Shown here piece by piece: positions 8,676-17,985 of a DNA stretch of 64,000 nt. Within the stretch, counting starts at the first letter, position 1; each line of letters opens with the position of its first letter. Position numbers and translations under genes: made by a program. The notes under the pieces were generated by a model that ran no database searches, was not told the DNA's origin, and saw only the letters and a list, made by a program, of their open reading frames with translations. Source of the DNA: JAAURB01 sp049649525 (GTDB lineage: Bacteria > Cyanobacteriota > Cyanobacteriia > Cyanobacteriales > Microcoleaceae); NCBI GenBank assembly GCA_049649525.1, contig JBARZE010000057.1, positions 1 through 64,000 of the forward strand, given 5' to 3'.

Positions 8676-9920
8676 TTACCATTCTGATAAAGCAATATCA
8701 ATCCCATTTTTGAGGAGTGACGGCAGATCGCTTTGACGGGCAAGGTGAGTTAACTGTTGATGGGCTAATTGGGCATTAAGTTGTTTTAAAGCTGCAATAC
8801 AATGAAGCTGAACCCCAGTGTCAGTGGTAGACAATAGTTGTATGAGAGAATCAATCCCATGAACTTGTCCTAACTGACCCAATGCTGAAGCAACTAACTG
8901 TTGAATTTGAACCGATTGTATGGCAGCATGAGAACGATTGAGCAACTCAATTAACAGATCAGTTGCTATGGGTTTGATCTCTGGTTTTCCCACTCGTCCT
9001 AACACCCGAATAATTTCTTGACAGAGGGGAAATTGAGCGATTTTTTCTGTTTCCCAATTCTCTGCTTGTTGAAAAATTTGATTGAGATAATTGAGCGATA
9101 CACTCGTTTCTATCCAAGCTAATGCCCTAACTCCATCTCGTTTTAAAGGCAACGGTGTTGAGTTTGTTTGAATTTGTTCAAATAAAGCCATTGCCGCCTC
9201 ATCTGTGCCAAAACGAGCCAAAGCCATTTGAGCTTGCTGACTCACTTCTGGACGGATATCCCAAAGTAAGGGTTGTAAATGTTTTACCAAATTTAGCTCT
9301 ATTTGTAAATCCCGTCGCATTCCTAAAGCAGCCAAAGCTTCTTTGCGAACCGTTGCATGAGTATCTTGCAGAGCATTTAATAACACAGGCGGCACTCTGG
9401 GATCATGAAAACTGCCCAATGCTTCGATAGCACAAGTGCGAATTTGAGGATTTGGATCATTGGTTACTTGCAGTAAAGCGGGTATAGTTTCTACATGGCG
9501 AATTTGAGCTAAAGCTTCTGTTGCCAACTGCCGTAAAGACTCTGTTTTCAGTAAATTAGTCAAGGGAAAAATAGCAGATTCTCCCACATTTGCCAAAGCC
9601 ACGGCAATCATTTGTTTAACAGACATTTCCTCATCCGAGGCAGCAGGGTTTATTCGTTGCAAAGAATTAACCAGTGCATTAACCACTTCTTCTGTGTCAA
9701 ACTGCCCAAGAATACGGGCAACAAACCATTGAACTTCTGAATCTGCCTCAACATCTTCTAAAATAGTAATTAGTGGCTTAATAGCAGGGATACCAATTCT
9801 GCCTAAAACCTTTGTTGCCTCCCAACGAGTGTGAAAGTCCCCGAACTTTAGATCCCTTAAAGCTTGCTGGAGTAACTGTTGAGATCCAGAGGTGGATAAA
9901 TCTTGCAACTGACCACTCAT
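8676..9920 (-). CDS. HEAT-repeat protein (PBS lyase HEAT-like)
   Basis: The protein of about 414 aa is almost entirely alpha-helical HEAT repeats of about 31 residues, seen as recurring A-(L/V)-x-A-L-G-x-(I/L/F) and DxxPxVR/DPNPQIR-type turns. Examples are TRWEATKVLGRIG, IRTCAIEALGSFHDPRV and TVRKEALAALGMRRD. Such repeats form protein-binding scaffolds. In cyanobacteria they occur in phycobilin lyases (CpcE/F type) and in unrelated adaptor proteins, and nothing here shows a lyase partner. I chose the ATG at 9920 (MSGQLQDLS) because the 14 residues upstream to 9962 look non-homologous and hydrophobic. Confidence 0.8.
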   Translation of the reverse strand: MSGQLQDLSTSGSQQLLQQALRDLKFGDFHTRWEATKVLGRIGIPAIKPLITILEDVEADSEVQWFVARILGQFDTEEVVNALVNSLQRINPAASDEEMSVKQMIAVALANVGESAIFPLTNLLKTESLRQLATEALAQIRHVETIPALLQVTNDPNPQIRTCAIEALGSFHDPRVPPVLLNALQDTHATVRKEALAALGMRRDLQIELNLVKHLQPLLWDIRPEVSQQAQMALARFGTDEAAMALFEQIQTNSTPLPLKRDGVRALAWIETSVSLNYLNQIFQQAENWETEKIAQFPLCQEIIRVLGRVGKPEIKPIATDLLIELLNRSHAAIQSVQIQQLVASALGQLGQVHGIDSLIQLLSTTDTGVQLHCIAALKQLNAQLAHQQLTHLARQSDLPSLLKNGIDIALSEW

Positions 9921-10059
9921 AAATAATATTAAGTCTAATAAGATAAGCTGAAACCTAGACATCCCAGCAATAAACAGCGATCGCAGTTAAAATAACCTGA
10001 TTTCAAGTTTGAAGTTTTTGCTGTATGGTTTGCTCATGGTTCTTTTATTTTAAAGCTTG

Positions 10060-10506
10060 ATGCTGCATTTTCGATACTCTTCTCTAATTGATGCCCCCAT
10101 TCAAACCGTTTGGGACTTTCACACTCGTTCTGATATTCTGCAATGCCTAACTCCGCCTTGGCAACCTGTAGAAATTATCCGTCGAGAAGGCGGTTTAGAG
10201 GTGGGGGCTGTGTCTGAATTTAAGATTTGGCTTGGCCCTCTGCCCGTTACTTGGGTGGCGGTTCATACTGAATGTATTCCTTATGAACTTTTTACCGATA
10301 AACAGCAACAAGGCCCGATGGAGAGTTGGGTACATCGCCATCAGTTTTCAGAGGAAAATGGCAAAACTCGTTTAACAGATGCGATCGCTTATAGTTTACC
10401 CGGAGATTGGCTAGCTGAGCAATTAGTCGGTTGGTGGGTAGACTCTCGACTAGAAGATATGTTTCGTTACCGCCATGAAGTAACCGCAAAAGAATGTCAG
10501 CAATGA
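10060..10506 (+). CDS. SRPBCC (START-like) family protein
   Basis: This 148-aa single-domain protein has the Bet v1/START-like fold pattern: MLHFRYSSLIDAPIQTVWDF at the N-terminus, a central beta-sheet (EFKIWLGPLPVTWVAVHTE) and a C-terminal helix ending WVDSRLEDMFRYRHEV. The family binds hydrophobic ligands or acts as cyclase/dehydratase-like proteins, and no ligand can be assigned. The ATG at 10060 is used in place of the adjacent TTG. The TGA stop is formed by the first bases of a TGAATTA heptamer array. Confidence 0.8.
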   Translation: MLHFRYSSLIDAPIQTVWDFHTRSDILQCLTPPWQPVEIIRREGGLEVGAVSEFKIWLGPLPVTWVAVHTECIPYELFTDKQQQGPMESWVHRHQFSEENGKTRLTDAIAYSLPGDWLAEQLVGWWVDSRLEDMFRYRHEVTAKECQQ

Positions 10507-10541
10507 ATTATGAATTATGAATTATGAATTATGAATTATGA
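10504..10541. repeat. TGAATTA heptamer array
   Basis: Five consecutive TGAATTA units run from 10504 to 10538. The first TGA is the stop codon of the SRPBCC gene, so the array begins exactly at the gene end. Confidence 0.9.
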
Positions 10542-10567
10542 GTAAAGCAACAGGTAATGGGCACTCA

Positions 10568-10665
10568 GTCTCCCCATCTCCCCACCTCCCCGTCTCCCCA
10601 TCTCCCCACCTCCCCGTCTCCCCGTCTCCCCCTCACCCCCGTATCCCAAGTCTCCCAAATCCTCC
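10568..10665. repeat. C-rich CTCCCC(A/G)T tandem array
   Basis: About twelve units of seven to eight bases, such as CTCCCCAT, CTCCCCAC and CTCCCCGT, form a strongly C-rich strand. A similar array lies at 37507-37634. It is non-coding and sits between the SRPBCC and RidA genes. Confidence 0.9.
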
Positions 10666-10728
10666 TTACTCATAACTCCTTGTAAAGCCAGTAACCCTAA
10701 TAGAAAAAATTATAATTACTCACTTTTT

Positions 10729-11121
10729 CTAATTAGGAATGACTGCGATACATTCAATTTCAACCCGGACATCTTTCGGTAAACGAGAGACTTCTACACA
10801 AGCGCGGGCGGGTGCAGTTTCTAGGTTAAAGTATTCAGCATACACTGGATTAACTGCGCCAAAGTCTGCCATATCCGTTAAAAAAATAGTCGTTTTTACC
10901 ACATCCTCCCAACTCGAACCTGCTGCTGTCAAAATCGCCCCTAAATTCCTCATGACTTGTTGGGTTTGTTTCGTCACATCTTGAGAATGTACAACTTCAC
11001 CCGTTTGGGGGTCAAGAGAAATCTGTCCGGCGACAAAGACCATACCATTGGCAACCACTGCCTGATTATATGGCCCTACGGGTGCAGGGGCTTGCTGAGT
11101 GCGAATAATATTTCGGGTCAT
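10729..11121 (-). CDS. ridA: RidA family reactive intermediate deaminase
   Basis: This 130-aa protein is a full-length RidA/YjgF/UK114 homolog, which hydrolyses reactive enamine/imine intermediates from PLP enzymes. The sequence shows the N-terminal APAPVGPYNQAVVANGMVF, then GQISLDPQTGE and the conserved C-terminal segment RACVEVSRLPKDVRVEIECIAVI, in which the Arg binds the substrate carboxylate and the Glu acts in catalysis. The active form should be a cytosolic trimer. The gene appears monocistronic. Confidence 0.95.
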   Translation of the reverse strand: MTRNIIRTQQAPAPVGPYNQAVVANGMVFVAGQISLDPQTGEVVHSQDVTKQTQQVMRNLGAILTAAGSSWEDVVKTTIFLTDMADFGAVNPVYAEYFNLETAPARACVEVSRLPKDVRVEIECIAVIPN

Positions 11122-11311
11122 GGATACTCAAAATTTACGGGATAAGGTTATTAAACCCTGTAAATAGTTTTAATTCAATCTGTTTAATATTGAGAATAGT
11201 TATTTAATCTGAGGGTTATTTCAGATTGCTATTTTCTTTTAACCTCAGCTTACAATAATAACATTGATTCCCCAGAATTTAGAACCCTCTGTTAATGGTT
11301 TACGAACAATA

Positions 11312-11719
11312 ATGACTCAACATAAGCTATTTGGCCGATTGCATTATAGTAAGTTACTAGTACTCAATTTACAAAGACGATTACGTGCCCGAGGCCTCGA
11401 CCCAGGGGAAATTGATGGTCGTTGGAGTCAGGAAACCGAAACCGCTTTAGAACAAGCCCAACACGCTTATGGTGTTTATGGTGGAAAAGCAGATGCAGCT
11501 TACTTTGTCGTTATTTCTGTGCCCCCCGAAGACTTAGCAAAAGTGGCTGAACAAGTGATTCTGTTAGGTGCGCCGGAAACCGGGGTTTATCAACGAAATC
11601 ATCCTCACGATCCGAAAGTGGCTGTGGGGCCTTTTTTTAATGAAGAGGTGGCGAAACGATGGCAGCATTATTTACGGGATTTTGGACTCAGTCAAGCCCA
11701 AGTTTATTATGGGTGTTAG
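11312..11719 (+). CDS. peptidoglycan-binding-like plus SPOR-like protein
   Basis: This 135-aa protein has an N-terminal helical segment like PG_binding_1 (LNLQRRLRARGLDPGEIDGR, then TETALEQAQ). A C-terminal alpha/beta segment of about 65 residues follows, with the YFVVISVP start and GPFFNEEVAKRWQHYL helix resembling a SPOR-type fold. No signal peptide is visible, so binding to peptidoglycan is uncertain. ATG at 11312 (MTQHKLF) is preferred over an upstream TTG at 11264. Function is inferred from fold resemblance only. Confidence 0.65.
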   Translation: MTQHKLFGRLHYSKLLVLNLQRRLRARGLDPGEIDGRWSQETETALEQAQHAYGVYGGKADAAYFVVISVPPEDLAKVAEQVILLGAPETGVYQRNHPHDPKVAVGPFFNEEVAKRWQHYLRDFGLSQAQVYYGC

Positions 11720-11897
11720 TTTGAGTTGAATTGAAGTGAAGTTATCGCAAAAGTTGTTAGGTCAGCCGGATTCTCTGAACTCATAAAATATAATTTGTTT
11801 AGGGAAAAAATTGATAGAATTGCGGTTACAATGTTAAACATTAGACGGTTTAAACTTATAAAATATCAGTTGACTTATCGGATCGATTTTCTAGAAA

Positions 11898-12872
11898 ATG
11901 AAATTTTTTGAGCGATGGTGGAATCATGTTTCAACGAGACGGCAACTGTTTCAGTTTTGGCGACTGACTACTAAGATTTTACGAGATTTTCTAGAACTTG
12001 TCATAATTTTGTCAACTGTTGTTTTAGTGATTTTGTCAATTTTATTTATAGAAGATACCCTAAAATCTAATACAGTTTGGGGTGAAATTTTTATCCGCTC
12101 AATTGAAAAGTCTAGAATACTCGGAACATTTGAAAGTATTAGTATTGTCACAGCATTAGTAATTTATGTGCGACGCGGCAAAAAGCAATCTCATTACGAA
12201 GCATGGCAAGTGATTGATGCAGCCCAGGGATTAGATATTAGTTATGCCCGCATTCGTGCCTTAGAAGATTTAGCAAAAGATGGGGTGAGTTTGAAAGGAT
12301 TGTCTTTACCCAAAGCGAATTTAGAACAAATTACTTTAGTTGATATTAATTTAAAAGAAGCCAATTTTAAAGGAGCGAAATTACAAGAAGCAAATTTAAA
12401 AGGAAGTGCATTTGAACTGACTCAATTTCAAGATGCTAATTTATCAAAAGCAAACTTACAAGAAAGTGTGTTTCTACTCGCTCAAATGCAGCAGGTTAAT
12501 CTCAGTTCAGCAAACTTACAGTATGCAGATTTACAAGGGGTGAATTTACTCGAAGCCAATCTTCAAAGGGCAGATTTACAAGGTGCATATCTATTTGGTA
12601 ATTTGCAAGGTGTTAACTTTGAAGAAGCCAATTTACATCATGCCGTTCTAGAGGGATCTTATTTAAAAGATGCTAACTTTAGATCGGCGAACCTGCAATT
12701 CGCCAACCTGCGAGAAGCCAATCTGCAAGGGGTCAACTTTGAAGCAGCCAATCTTCAAGGGGTGAATTTTCAAAATGTTAAGGGTCTTAACCCCACTCAA
12801 GTTCAAGCCGGCTACTGCTGGGAACAAGCTCGCTATTCCAAAGAATTACTTGATCAACTGGGTTTACTTTAA
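11898..12872 (+). CDS. membrane-anchored pentapeptide-repeat protein
   Basis: This 324-aa protein begins with two likely membrane segments (ELVIILSTVVLVILSILFI at about 33-51 and SISIVTALVIYV at about 80-91). From residue 130 it has about 30 tandem pentapeptides of the A(N/D)LQx type (for example SKANLQES, YADLQGVNLLEANLQRADLQ), which fold as a right-handed quadrilateral beta-helix. It ends with VQAGYCWEQARYSKELLDQLGLL, a tail common in cyanobacterial pentapeptide proteins. Such proteins are abundant in cyanobacteria and mostly without known function. The upstream 178 bp are AT-rich and may hold the promoter. Confidence 0.88.
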   Translation: MKFFERWWNHVSTRRQLFQFWRLTTKILRDFLELVIILSTVVLVILSILFIEDTLKSNTVWGEIFIRSIEKSRILGTFESISIVTALVIYVRRGKKQSHYEAWQVIDAAQGLDISYARIRALEDLAKDGVSLKGLSLPKANLEQITLVDINLKEANFKGAKLQEANLKGSAFELTQFQDANLSKANLQESVFLLAQMQQVNLSSANLQYADLQGVNLLEANLQRADLQGAYLFGNLQGVNFEEANLHHAVLEGSYLKDANFRSANLQFANLREANLQGVNFEAANLQGVNFQNVKGLNPTQVQAGYCWEQARYSKELLDQLGLL

Positions 12873-13058
12873 TATAAGGTACGGAAATTGCGATCGCCAT
12901 CGAGGGCAAGAACCGAACCCTGAGCGAGGACTAATTTTGATACATTAATCTGAGGTTTATCTTAACTACATCAAGACTTCTCGGGGGCAACAGGAGAAGA
13001 AAGGTGTTAAACACTCAGCATAATACTTAAAATTTAAAAATTTAGAGGAAGATCACGA

Positions 13059-14081
13059 ATGGCTGCGGCAGACTATAAAGATTACTATGCAGTTTTAGGA
13101 TTGAAAAAAGGTGCCAGTGCGGAAGATATTAAAAAAGCTTACCGGAAATTGGCTCGGAAATATCACCCAGATATGAATCCTGGGGATAAAACGGCTGAAA
13201 CCCGATTTAAAGAAGTCAGTGAAGCGTATGAAGTCTTGTCTGATAGTGACAAGCGCAAAAAATACGATCAATTTGGTCAATATTGGAACCAAGCTGGTAA
13301 TAATAGTCAGTGGTCTGGTAACAGTGCCAATGTTGACTTTAATGGATTTGATTTTAGCCAGTTCAGTAGTTTTGATGAGTTTATCAGTGTCTTGTTAGGT
13401 CGCGCTGCGGCAGGTGGCGGCACTACGGGTTCACGTCGCGGCAACACACGCCGGAGTTATTCCTACCGAACCACTCCAGGGAGTTCTAGTAGCGGTTATC
13501 GAGGCAGAGTGGATGATTTTGCAACTGATTTTAACCGCCGCAGTCCGACTTCTAACTTTGATACCGAAGCAACCGTTTCCCTGACTTTGAGTGAAGCTTT
13601 TCGAGGAACCAAACGACAAGTGGGAACAGGAGAAGTATCTATTCCAGCAGGAGTCAAGTCGGGTAGCAAAATCCGAGTCCGAGGACAAGGACAACTCGAC
13701 CCTTATACTCAGCAACGGGGAGACTTATATTTGAAAGTGGAAATTCAACCCCATGATTTTTTTCAGTTTGAAGGGGATAATTTAGTCTGTGAAGTGCCTG
13801 TCACCCCCGATGAAATTGTCCTCGGAGGAGCGATAGAGGTTCCGACCCCCGATGGGGTGGTGACGATGAATATTCCGCCTGGGGTACGTTCTGGACAGTC
13901 TTTGCGACTGCGAGGTAAAGGATGGCCCCAAGCAAAAGGAAATCAACGTAGCGACCAACTCGTTAAGTTGGTGGTGGTTCCGCCTAAAAATCTGAGTTCC
14001 ACTGAGAAAGAATATTACGAGAAAATCAAAGCCACCCGTAGTTATAATCCTCGTACCAACTTACAATCGATCAGCCTGTAG
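13059..14081 (+). CDS. DnaJ/CbpA-type Hsp40 cochaperone
   Basis: This 340-aa J-domain protein stimulates Hsp70 (DnaK) ATPase activity. The J domain spans about residues 6-72 and contains the HPD motif in YHPDMNPGD. A Gly/Phe/Ser-rich linker follows (about 85-165), then a DnaJ C-terminal substrate-binding domain (EATVSLTLSEAFRGT to the end). There is no CxxCxGxG zinc-finger region, so it is a class B (CbpA-like) cochaperone. The ATG at 13059 follows an AGAGGAAGATC ribosome-binding region. The gene appears monocistronic; a HIP1-like site lies about 170 bp upstream. Confidence 0.93.
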   Translation: MAAADYKDYYAVLGLKKGASAEDIKKAYRKLARKYHPDMNPGDKTAETRFKEVSEAYEVLSDSDKRKKYDQFGQYWNQAGNNSQWSGNSANVDFNGFDFSQFSSFDEFISVLLGRAAAGGGTTGSRRGNTRRSYSYRTTPGSSSSGYRGRVDDFATDFNRRSPTSNFDTEATVSLTLSEAFRGTKRQVGTGEVSIPAGVKSGSKIRVRGQGQLDPYTQQRGDLYLKVEIQPHDFFQFEGDNLVCEVPVTPDEIVLGGAIEVPTPDGVVTMNIPPGVRSGQSLRLRGKGWPQAKGNQRSDQLVKLVVVPPKNLSSTEKEYYEKIKATRSYNPRTNLQSISL

Positions 14082-14502
14082 ACCATTTTATGGTTGATTT
14101 AACTTCCTCCTTAGGGTATAGTTTATGAAAATTTAGTCTTCAAGTATGACTTTATAGTCAATATACTGTTCAAGTTGTGGGCCTGAATGTAAACAAACTT
14201 ATACTTTTGTGTGTAAATACACGTCTAAGCTCGACTTATACGTTACATAAGTTAAAACTATAAAGTTTAAATTAAATTAAATTTAAAGCGTTGTGCTCCT
14301 TATGTGCAGAGGAATACAGCGTTTCTTTATATTGCCTTAATTTTCTAGCAAATTTGCACCTGATAGGCCTAAAACCCTTACACACAGAGAGTTATAGAGA
14401 AAAAATAATTAATTTAAAAAATTGTTTACAATGGGGTTAACAAAACTTCACTTTAGTGAATATAATAAAAGTGTCAGCAATAGGTATTTATTCTCACTGG
14501 CG
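14082..14502 (+). other. long non-coding leader upstream of ndhD
   Basis: About 420 bp between dnaJ and ndhD hold no convincing gene on either strand. The sequence is AT-rich, with TTAAATTAAATTAAATTTAAA at about 14270-14287. An in-frame TTG at 14422 would extend NdhD by 27 residues, but the extension has no NdhD character. The region presumably contains the ndhD promoter and 5' UTR; I recognise no known RNA. Confidence 0.4.
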
Positions 14503-16128
14503 ATGATGACTCACTTTCCTTGGCTCACCACAATCATTTTATTTCCCCTAGTCGCTTCCTTAGCGATTCCTCTCCTACCCAACAACGAAGGCAAGACTGT
14601 TCGTTGGTATGCTCTCGGGGTTGGACTGGTTGATTTAGTTCTCACTATTGTTTGTTTCTGGCAAAACTACGACCTCGATAGTTCTGCATTTCAACTGTCT
14701 GAAACCTACGCCTGGGTTCCTCAAATCGGCTTCAATTGGTCTCTGGCCGTTGATGGCTTATCGATGCCCTTAATTGTGTTAACTGGCCTGGTCAACACCG
14801 TTGCGATTTTAGCATCCTGGCGCATCACCAAAAAGCCGAAGTTGTATTACTTCCTAATTCTGGTTCTCTACAGCGCCCAGATCGGTGTATTCGCCGCCCA
14901 AGACTTATTATTATTCTTCTTAATGTGGGAACTGGAACTCGTTCCTGTCTACTTACTCATCTCCATTTGGGGCGGACAAAAACGGCTTTACTCTGCAACC
15001 AAGTTCATTCTCTACACTGCCTTAGGTTCCGTCTTCATCCTAGCCGCTGCCTTAGCAATGGCATTCTACAAAGGTGATGTCACCTTCGACATGGCAACCT
15101 TAGCCCACAAACATTATCCTATCGGTCTCGAACTGTTACTCTACGCTGGATTCTTAATTGCCTTCGCGGTTAAACTCCCGATTTTCCCCTTACACACCTG
15201 GTTACCCGATGCTCACAGCGAAGCACCTACCCCAGTCTCCATGATTTTAGCGGGCGTATTACTGAAAATGGGCGGTTACGGACTGATTCGGATGAACATC
15301 GAAATGTTCCCCAACGCTCACCTCTACTTCGCCCCAGTTTTAGCAGTCCTCGGTGTAGTTAATATTGTCTACGGTGCATTAAGTGCCTTTGGTCAAACCA
15401 ACCTCAAGCGTCGTCTGGCTTACTCTTCCATCTCTCACATGGGTTTTGTCCTCATCGGGATTGCTTCCTTAACAGAATTAGGACTCAACGGCGCAGTATT
15501 ACAAATGATTTCCCACGGGTTAATTGCAGCAATGCTGTTCTTCCTCACCGGAGTCACTTACGAACGGACTCATACCTTAGCGATGGACAAACTCGGCGGT
15601 ATGGCAGAAAGTATGCCCAAAGTCTTCGCCCTCTTCACAGCAGGCGCAATGGCATCCTTAGCATTACCCGGAATGAGTGGGTTTGTCGGTGAATTGACTG
15701 TATTCCTCGGTATCACCACAAGCGATGTTTATAGTTCTAGCTTCAAGATTGTGGTTGTCGCCCTCTCCGCTGTCGGACTGATTTTAACACCGATTTATCT
15801 CCTCAGCTTGTTACGCCAAGTCTTCTACGGAGAAAGCAGCTACGGTTTAGTGGTTGATGAATATCTCGGAGATGCTAAGCCTCGCGAAGTGATGATTGCA
15901 ACTTGCTTACTTCTACCCATTATCGGAATTGGTTTGTATCCTAAACTGGCGACTCAAACCTACGATGTCAAAACTGTAGAAGTTGCCTCTCAAGTTCGTG
16001 AAGTATTCCCTGTCTTCGCCCAACAACAACAGCAAAATTCTGTCTTGTACTCTGGCGGTTTCAATGCTCCCAAAATCTTAGAACCTCAAGTTCAATCCAT
16101 GTTACCGCTTAACGATGTAAATACCTAA
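14503..16128 (+). CDS. ndhD: NAD(P)H-quinone oxidoreductase (NDH-1) subunit 4
   Basis: This 541-aa integral membrane subunit belongs to cyanobacterial NDH-1, which performs respiration, cyclic electron flow and CO2 uptake. About 14 membrane helices are visible. Diagnostic antiporter-like motifs include LLFFLMWELELVPVYLLISIWGG (its Glu lies in the proton path), FAVKLPIFPLHTWLPDAHSEAPT and KRRLAYSSISHMGFVLIGI. The N-terminus MMTHFPWLTTIILFPLVASL matches NdhD1/D2 starts, so 14503 is used. Assignment to D1 (respiratory type) rather than a CO2-uptake paralog is probable but would need alignment. A strong terminator follows. Confidence 0.95.
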   Translation: MMTHFPWLTTIILFPLVASLAIPLLPNNEGKTVRWYALGVGLVDLVLTIVCFWQNYDLDSSAFQLSETYAWVPQIGFNWSLAVDGLSMPLIVLTGLVNTVAILASWRITKKPKLYYFLILVLYSAQIGVFAAQDLLLFFLMWELELVPVYLLISIWGGQKRLYSATKFILYTALGSVFILAAALAMAFYKGDVTFDMATLAHKHYPIGLELLLYAGFLIAFAVKLPIFPLHTWLPDAHSEAPTPVSMILAGVLLKMGGYGLIRMNIEMFPNAHLYFAPVLAVLGVVNIVYGALSAFGQTNLKRRLAYSSISHMGFVLIGIASLTELGLNGAVLQMISHGLIAAMLFFLTGVTYERTHTLAMDKLGGMAESMPKVFALFTAGAMASLALPGMSGFVGELTVFLGITTSDVYSSSFKIVVVALSAVGLILTPIYLLSLLRQVFYGESSYGLVVDEYLGDAKPREVMIATCLLLPIIGIGLYPKLATQTYDVKTVEVASQVREVFPVFAQQQQQNSVLYSGGFNAPKILEPQVQSMLPLNDVNT

Positions 16129-16186
16129 TGCCGACACACACTTAATCGTAAGTTACGGAAACAATGAAATAGAATAGCCAAGGGTT

Positions 16187-16230
16187 TAGGGTAGACACGT
16201 GATTTAGCGTTCATCTGCCCTATTTTTTTT
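16187..16230 (+). terminator. rho-independent terminator after ndhD
   Basis: TAGGGTAGA (16187-16195) pairs with TCTGCCCTA (16214-16222), including one G-T pair, and is followed directly by eight T residues. Confidence 0.85.
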
Positions 16231-16261
16231 GATGTTAAGACTGTATTGAGCGATCGCCTGT

Positions 16262-16267
16262 TATAAT
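16262..16267 (+). promoter_or_regulatory. -10 box (TATAAT) upstream of fumC
   Basis: A perfect TATAAT lies 27-32 bases before the fumC ATG. A HIP1-like CGATCGCC is immediately upstream. No well-spaced -35 box is evident. Confidence 0.5.
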
Positions 16268-16293
16268 ACCTGGATTTGACGGCGGAAGAGATT

Positions 16294-17709
16294 ATGATGA
16301 ACCCAGAAGTGCCTGAATCCAATACCCGTACTGAACGCGATAGTATGGGAGAAATTCAAGTAAATTGCGATCGCTACTGGGGGGCGCAAACCCAACGATC
16401 TTTACGTTATTTCTCTATTGGCAGCGATTATATTCCCCCCGAAGTCATCACTGCTTTTGCCATCCTCAAACAAGCCGCCGCCCAAACCAACCAGGAATTA
16501 GGTAAACTGCCCTCAGACAAAGCAGAATTGATTGTGCAAGCATCTCAAGAAATTATAGACGGCAAACTTAGCGATCATTTCCCATTGCGAGTATGGATGA
16601 CGGGGAGTGGGACACAATGTAATATGAACGTGAATGAAGTGATTGCAAATCGGGCAATTGAAATAGCAGGCGGAGAAATGGGGAGTAAAGATCCCATCCA
16701 TCCTAACGATCATGTCAATTTGTCCCAGTCCTCTAACGATACATTCCCTACCGCCATGCATATTGCCGCTGCTATTGCGATTCATGAAAAATTGCTGCCG
16801 AAGGTCAAAATGCTACGGGATGCCCTACAAGCCAAATCAGAAGCGTTTGCAGACATTGTTAAAATTGGTCGAACTCATTTGCAAGATGCCGTACCCTTAA
16901 CTTTAGGACAAGAGTTTTCCGGTTATGTGGCTCAACTCGATGCCGATATTAAACGGATTGAGATGATTTTACCCGATTTATATGAATTAGCCTTAGGCGG
17001 GACGGCGGTTGGGACTGGGTTAAATACGGCGAAAGGGTTTGCGGAAAAAGCCGCTTTGAGAATACAAAATATTACCGGAATTGGGTTTATTTCTGCTCCC
17101 AATAAGTTTGCAGCGATGGCGGCACATGATGCTATTGTGATGGCGAGTGGTGCGTTAAAAACATTAGCTTGTTCGTTAATGAAAATAGCCAATGATATTC
17201 GTTTTCTCGGTAGTGGTCCCCGTTGTGGTTTAGGAGAATTAATCTTACCCGAAAATGAACCCGGTTCTTCTATTATGCCAGGAAAAGTCAATCCCACGCA
17301 ATGTGAAGCCTTAACCATGGTAGCAGCGCAGGTAATGGGTTATGATACCGCGATTACAATTGCCGGATCTCAAGGTCATTTTGAACTGAATGTGTTTAAG
17401 CCGATGATGATTTTTAATCTGTTACAATCGATTAATATTTTAAGTGATAGTTGCAATAATTTTACTGAATTTTTAGTGATTGATTTACAGGCAAACCGCG
17501 AACAAATTAAACAGTATTTAGAACAATCTTTGATGTTAGTGACTGCATTAACCCCGAAAATTGGTTATGATAAAGCGGCTCATGTGGCTCATGTGGCACA
17601 TCAACAAGGATTAACGTTAAAGCAGGCTTGTTTATCTTTAGGTTATATTAGCGCTGAGGAATTTGACAATGTAATTAATCCTTATGATATGGCACATCCA
17701 GAAACATAA
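16294..17709 (+). CDS. fumC: class II fumarate hydratase
   Basis: This protein of about 471 aa converts fumarate to malate. The class II fumarase/aspartase signature GSSIMPGKVNP is present, together with the substrate-binding stretches GSGTQCNMNVNEVIANRA, HPNDHVNLSQSSNDTFPTAMH and GRTHLQDAVPLTLGQEFSGY. It is full length, iron-independent and tetrameric by family. Two adjacent ATGs (16294, 16297) follow GGCGGAAGAG; the second has the better spacing. It is a monocistronic unit with a clear -10 box. Confidence 0.96.
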   Translation: MMNPEVPESNTRTERDSMGEIQVNCDRYWGAQTQRSLRYFSIGSDYIPPEVITAFAILKQAAAQTNQELGKLPSDKAELIVQASQEIIDGKLSDHFPLRVWMTGSGTQCNMNVNEVIANRAIEIAGGEMGSKDPIHPNDHVNLSQSSNDTFPTAMHIAAAIAIHEKLLPKVKMLRDALQAKSEAFADIVKIGRTHLQDAVPLTLGQEFSGYVAQLDADIKRIEMILPDLYELALGGTAVGTGLNTAKGFAEKAALRIQNITGIGFISAPNKFAAMAAHDAIVMASGALKTLACSLMKIANDIRFLGSGPRCGLGELILPENEPGSSIMPGKVNPTQCEALTMVAAQVMGYDTAITIAGSQGHFELNVFKPMMIFNLLQSINILSDSCNNFTEFLVIDLQANREQIKQYLEQSLMLVTALTPKIGYDKAAHVAHVAHQQGLTLKQACLSLGYISAEEFDNVINPYDMAHPET

Positions 17710-17747
17710 TATCATCTCCGCTTGAGTACTTATCAATAAACAAGGGA

Positions 17748-17764
17748 GGAGTCTGTCGTGACGT
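17748..17764. repeat. copy of the GGAGTCTGTCGTGACGT repeat
   Basis: This is the third copy of the dispersed element also present at 7351-7380 and 8639-8662. It lies 40 bp after fumC and directly precedes the inverted-repeat element at 17770. Confidence 0.85.
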
Positions 17765-17769
17765 AATAT

Positions 17770-17985
17770 ATCATAGCAGTCGCTGCTAGCAGTTAGGACA
17801 TGATCAAAGTTTACGCGTCAAAAGGTTTTGGGTGACATCCTCACAATTTTTGTGATAGAATAGATTTCGTAAGGGCTAACACGACCATACGCATGACTTT
17901 TTATTCAACTTTTACAGAAAAGTTTATTCGCGTGCGCTATGCACGTATCGCTCTATGTCCTAACCGCCAAGGCAGTTGCTATATG
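17770..17985. repeat. about 215-bp inverted-repeat element (MITE-like)
   Basis: GTTAGGACAT at 17792-17801 is matched by its exact reverse complement ATGTCCTAAC at 17955-17964. The flanking bases extend the match imperfectly (ATAGCAG... on the left, ...TTGCTAT on the right). The element would fold into a long hairpin or be a short transposon relic. A 37-codon frame starts inside it. No transposase is nearby. Confidence 0.5.

Noticed and set aside
10701..10731. Hairpin AGAAAAA/TTTTTCT at the end of ridA as a terminator
   Set aside because: It is AT-only, overlaps the stop codon and lacks a T-run on the minus strand.
14422..14502. N-terminal extension of NdhD from a TTG
   Set aside because: The 27 added residues are polar and unlike NdhD, whose usual N-terminus starts at the ATG at 14503.
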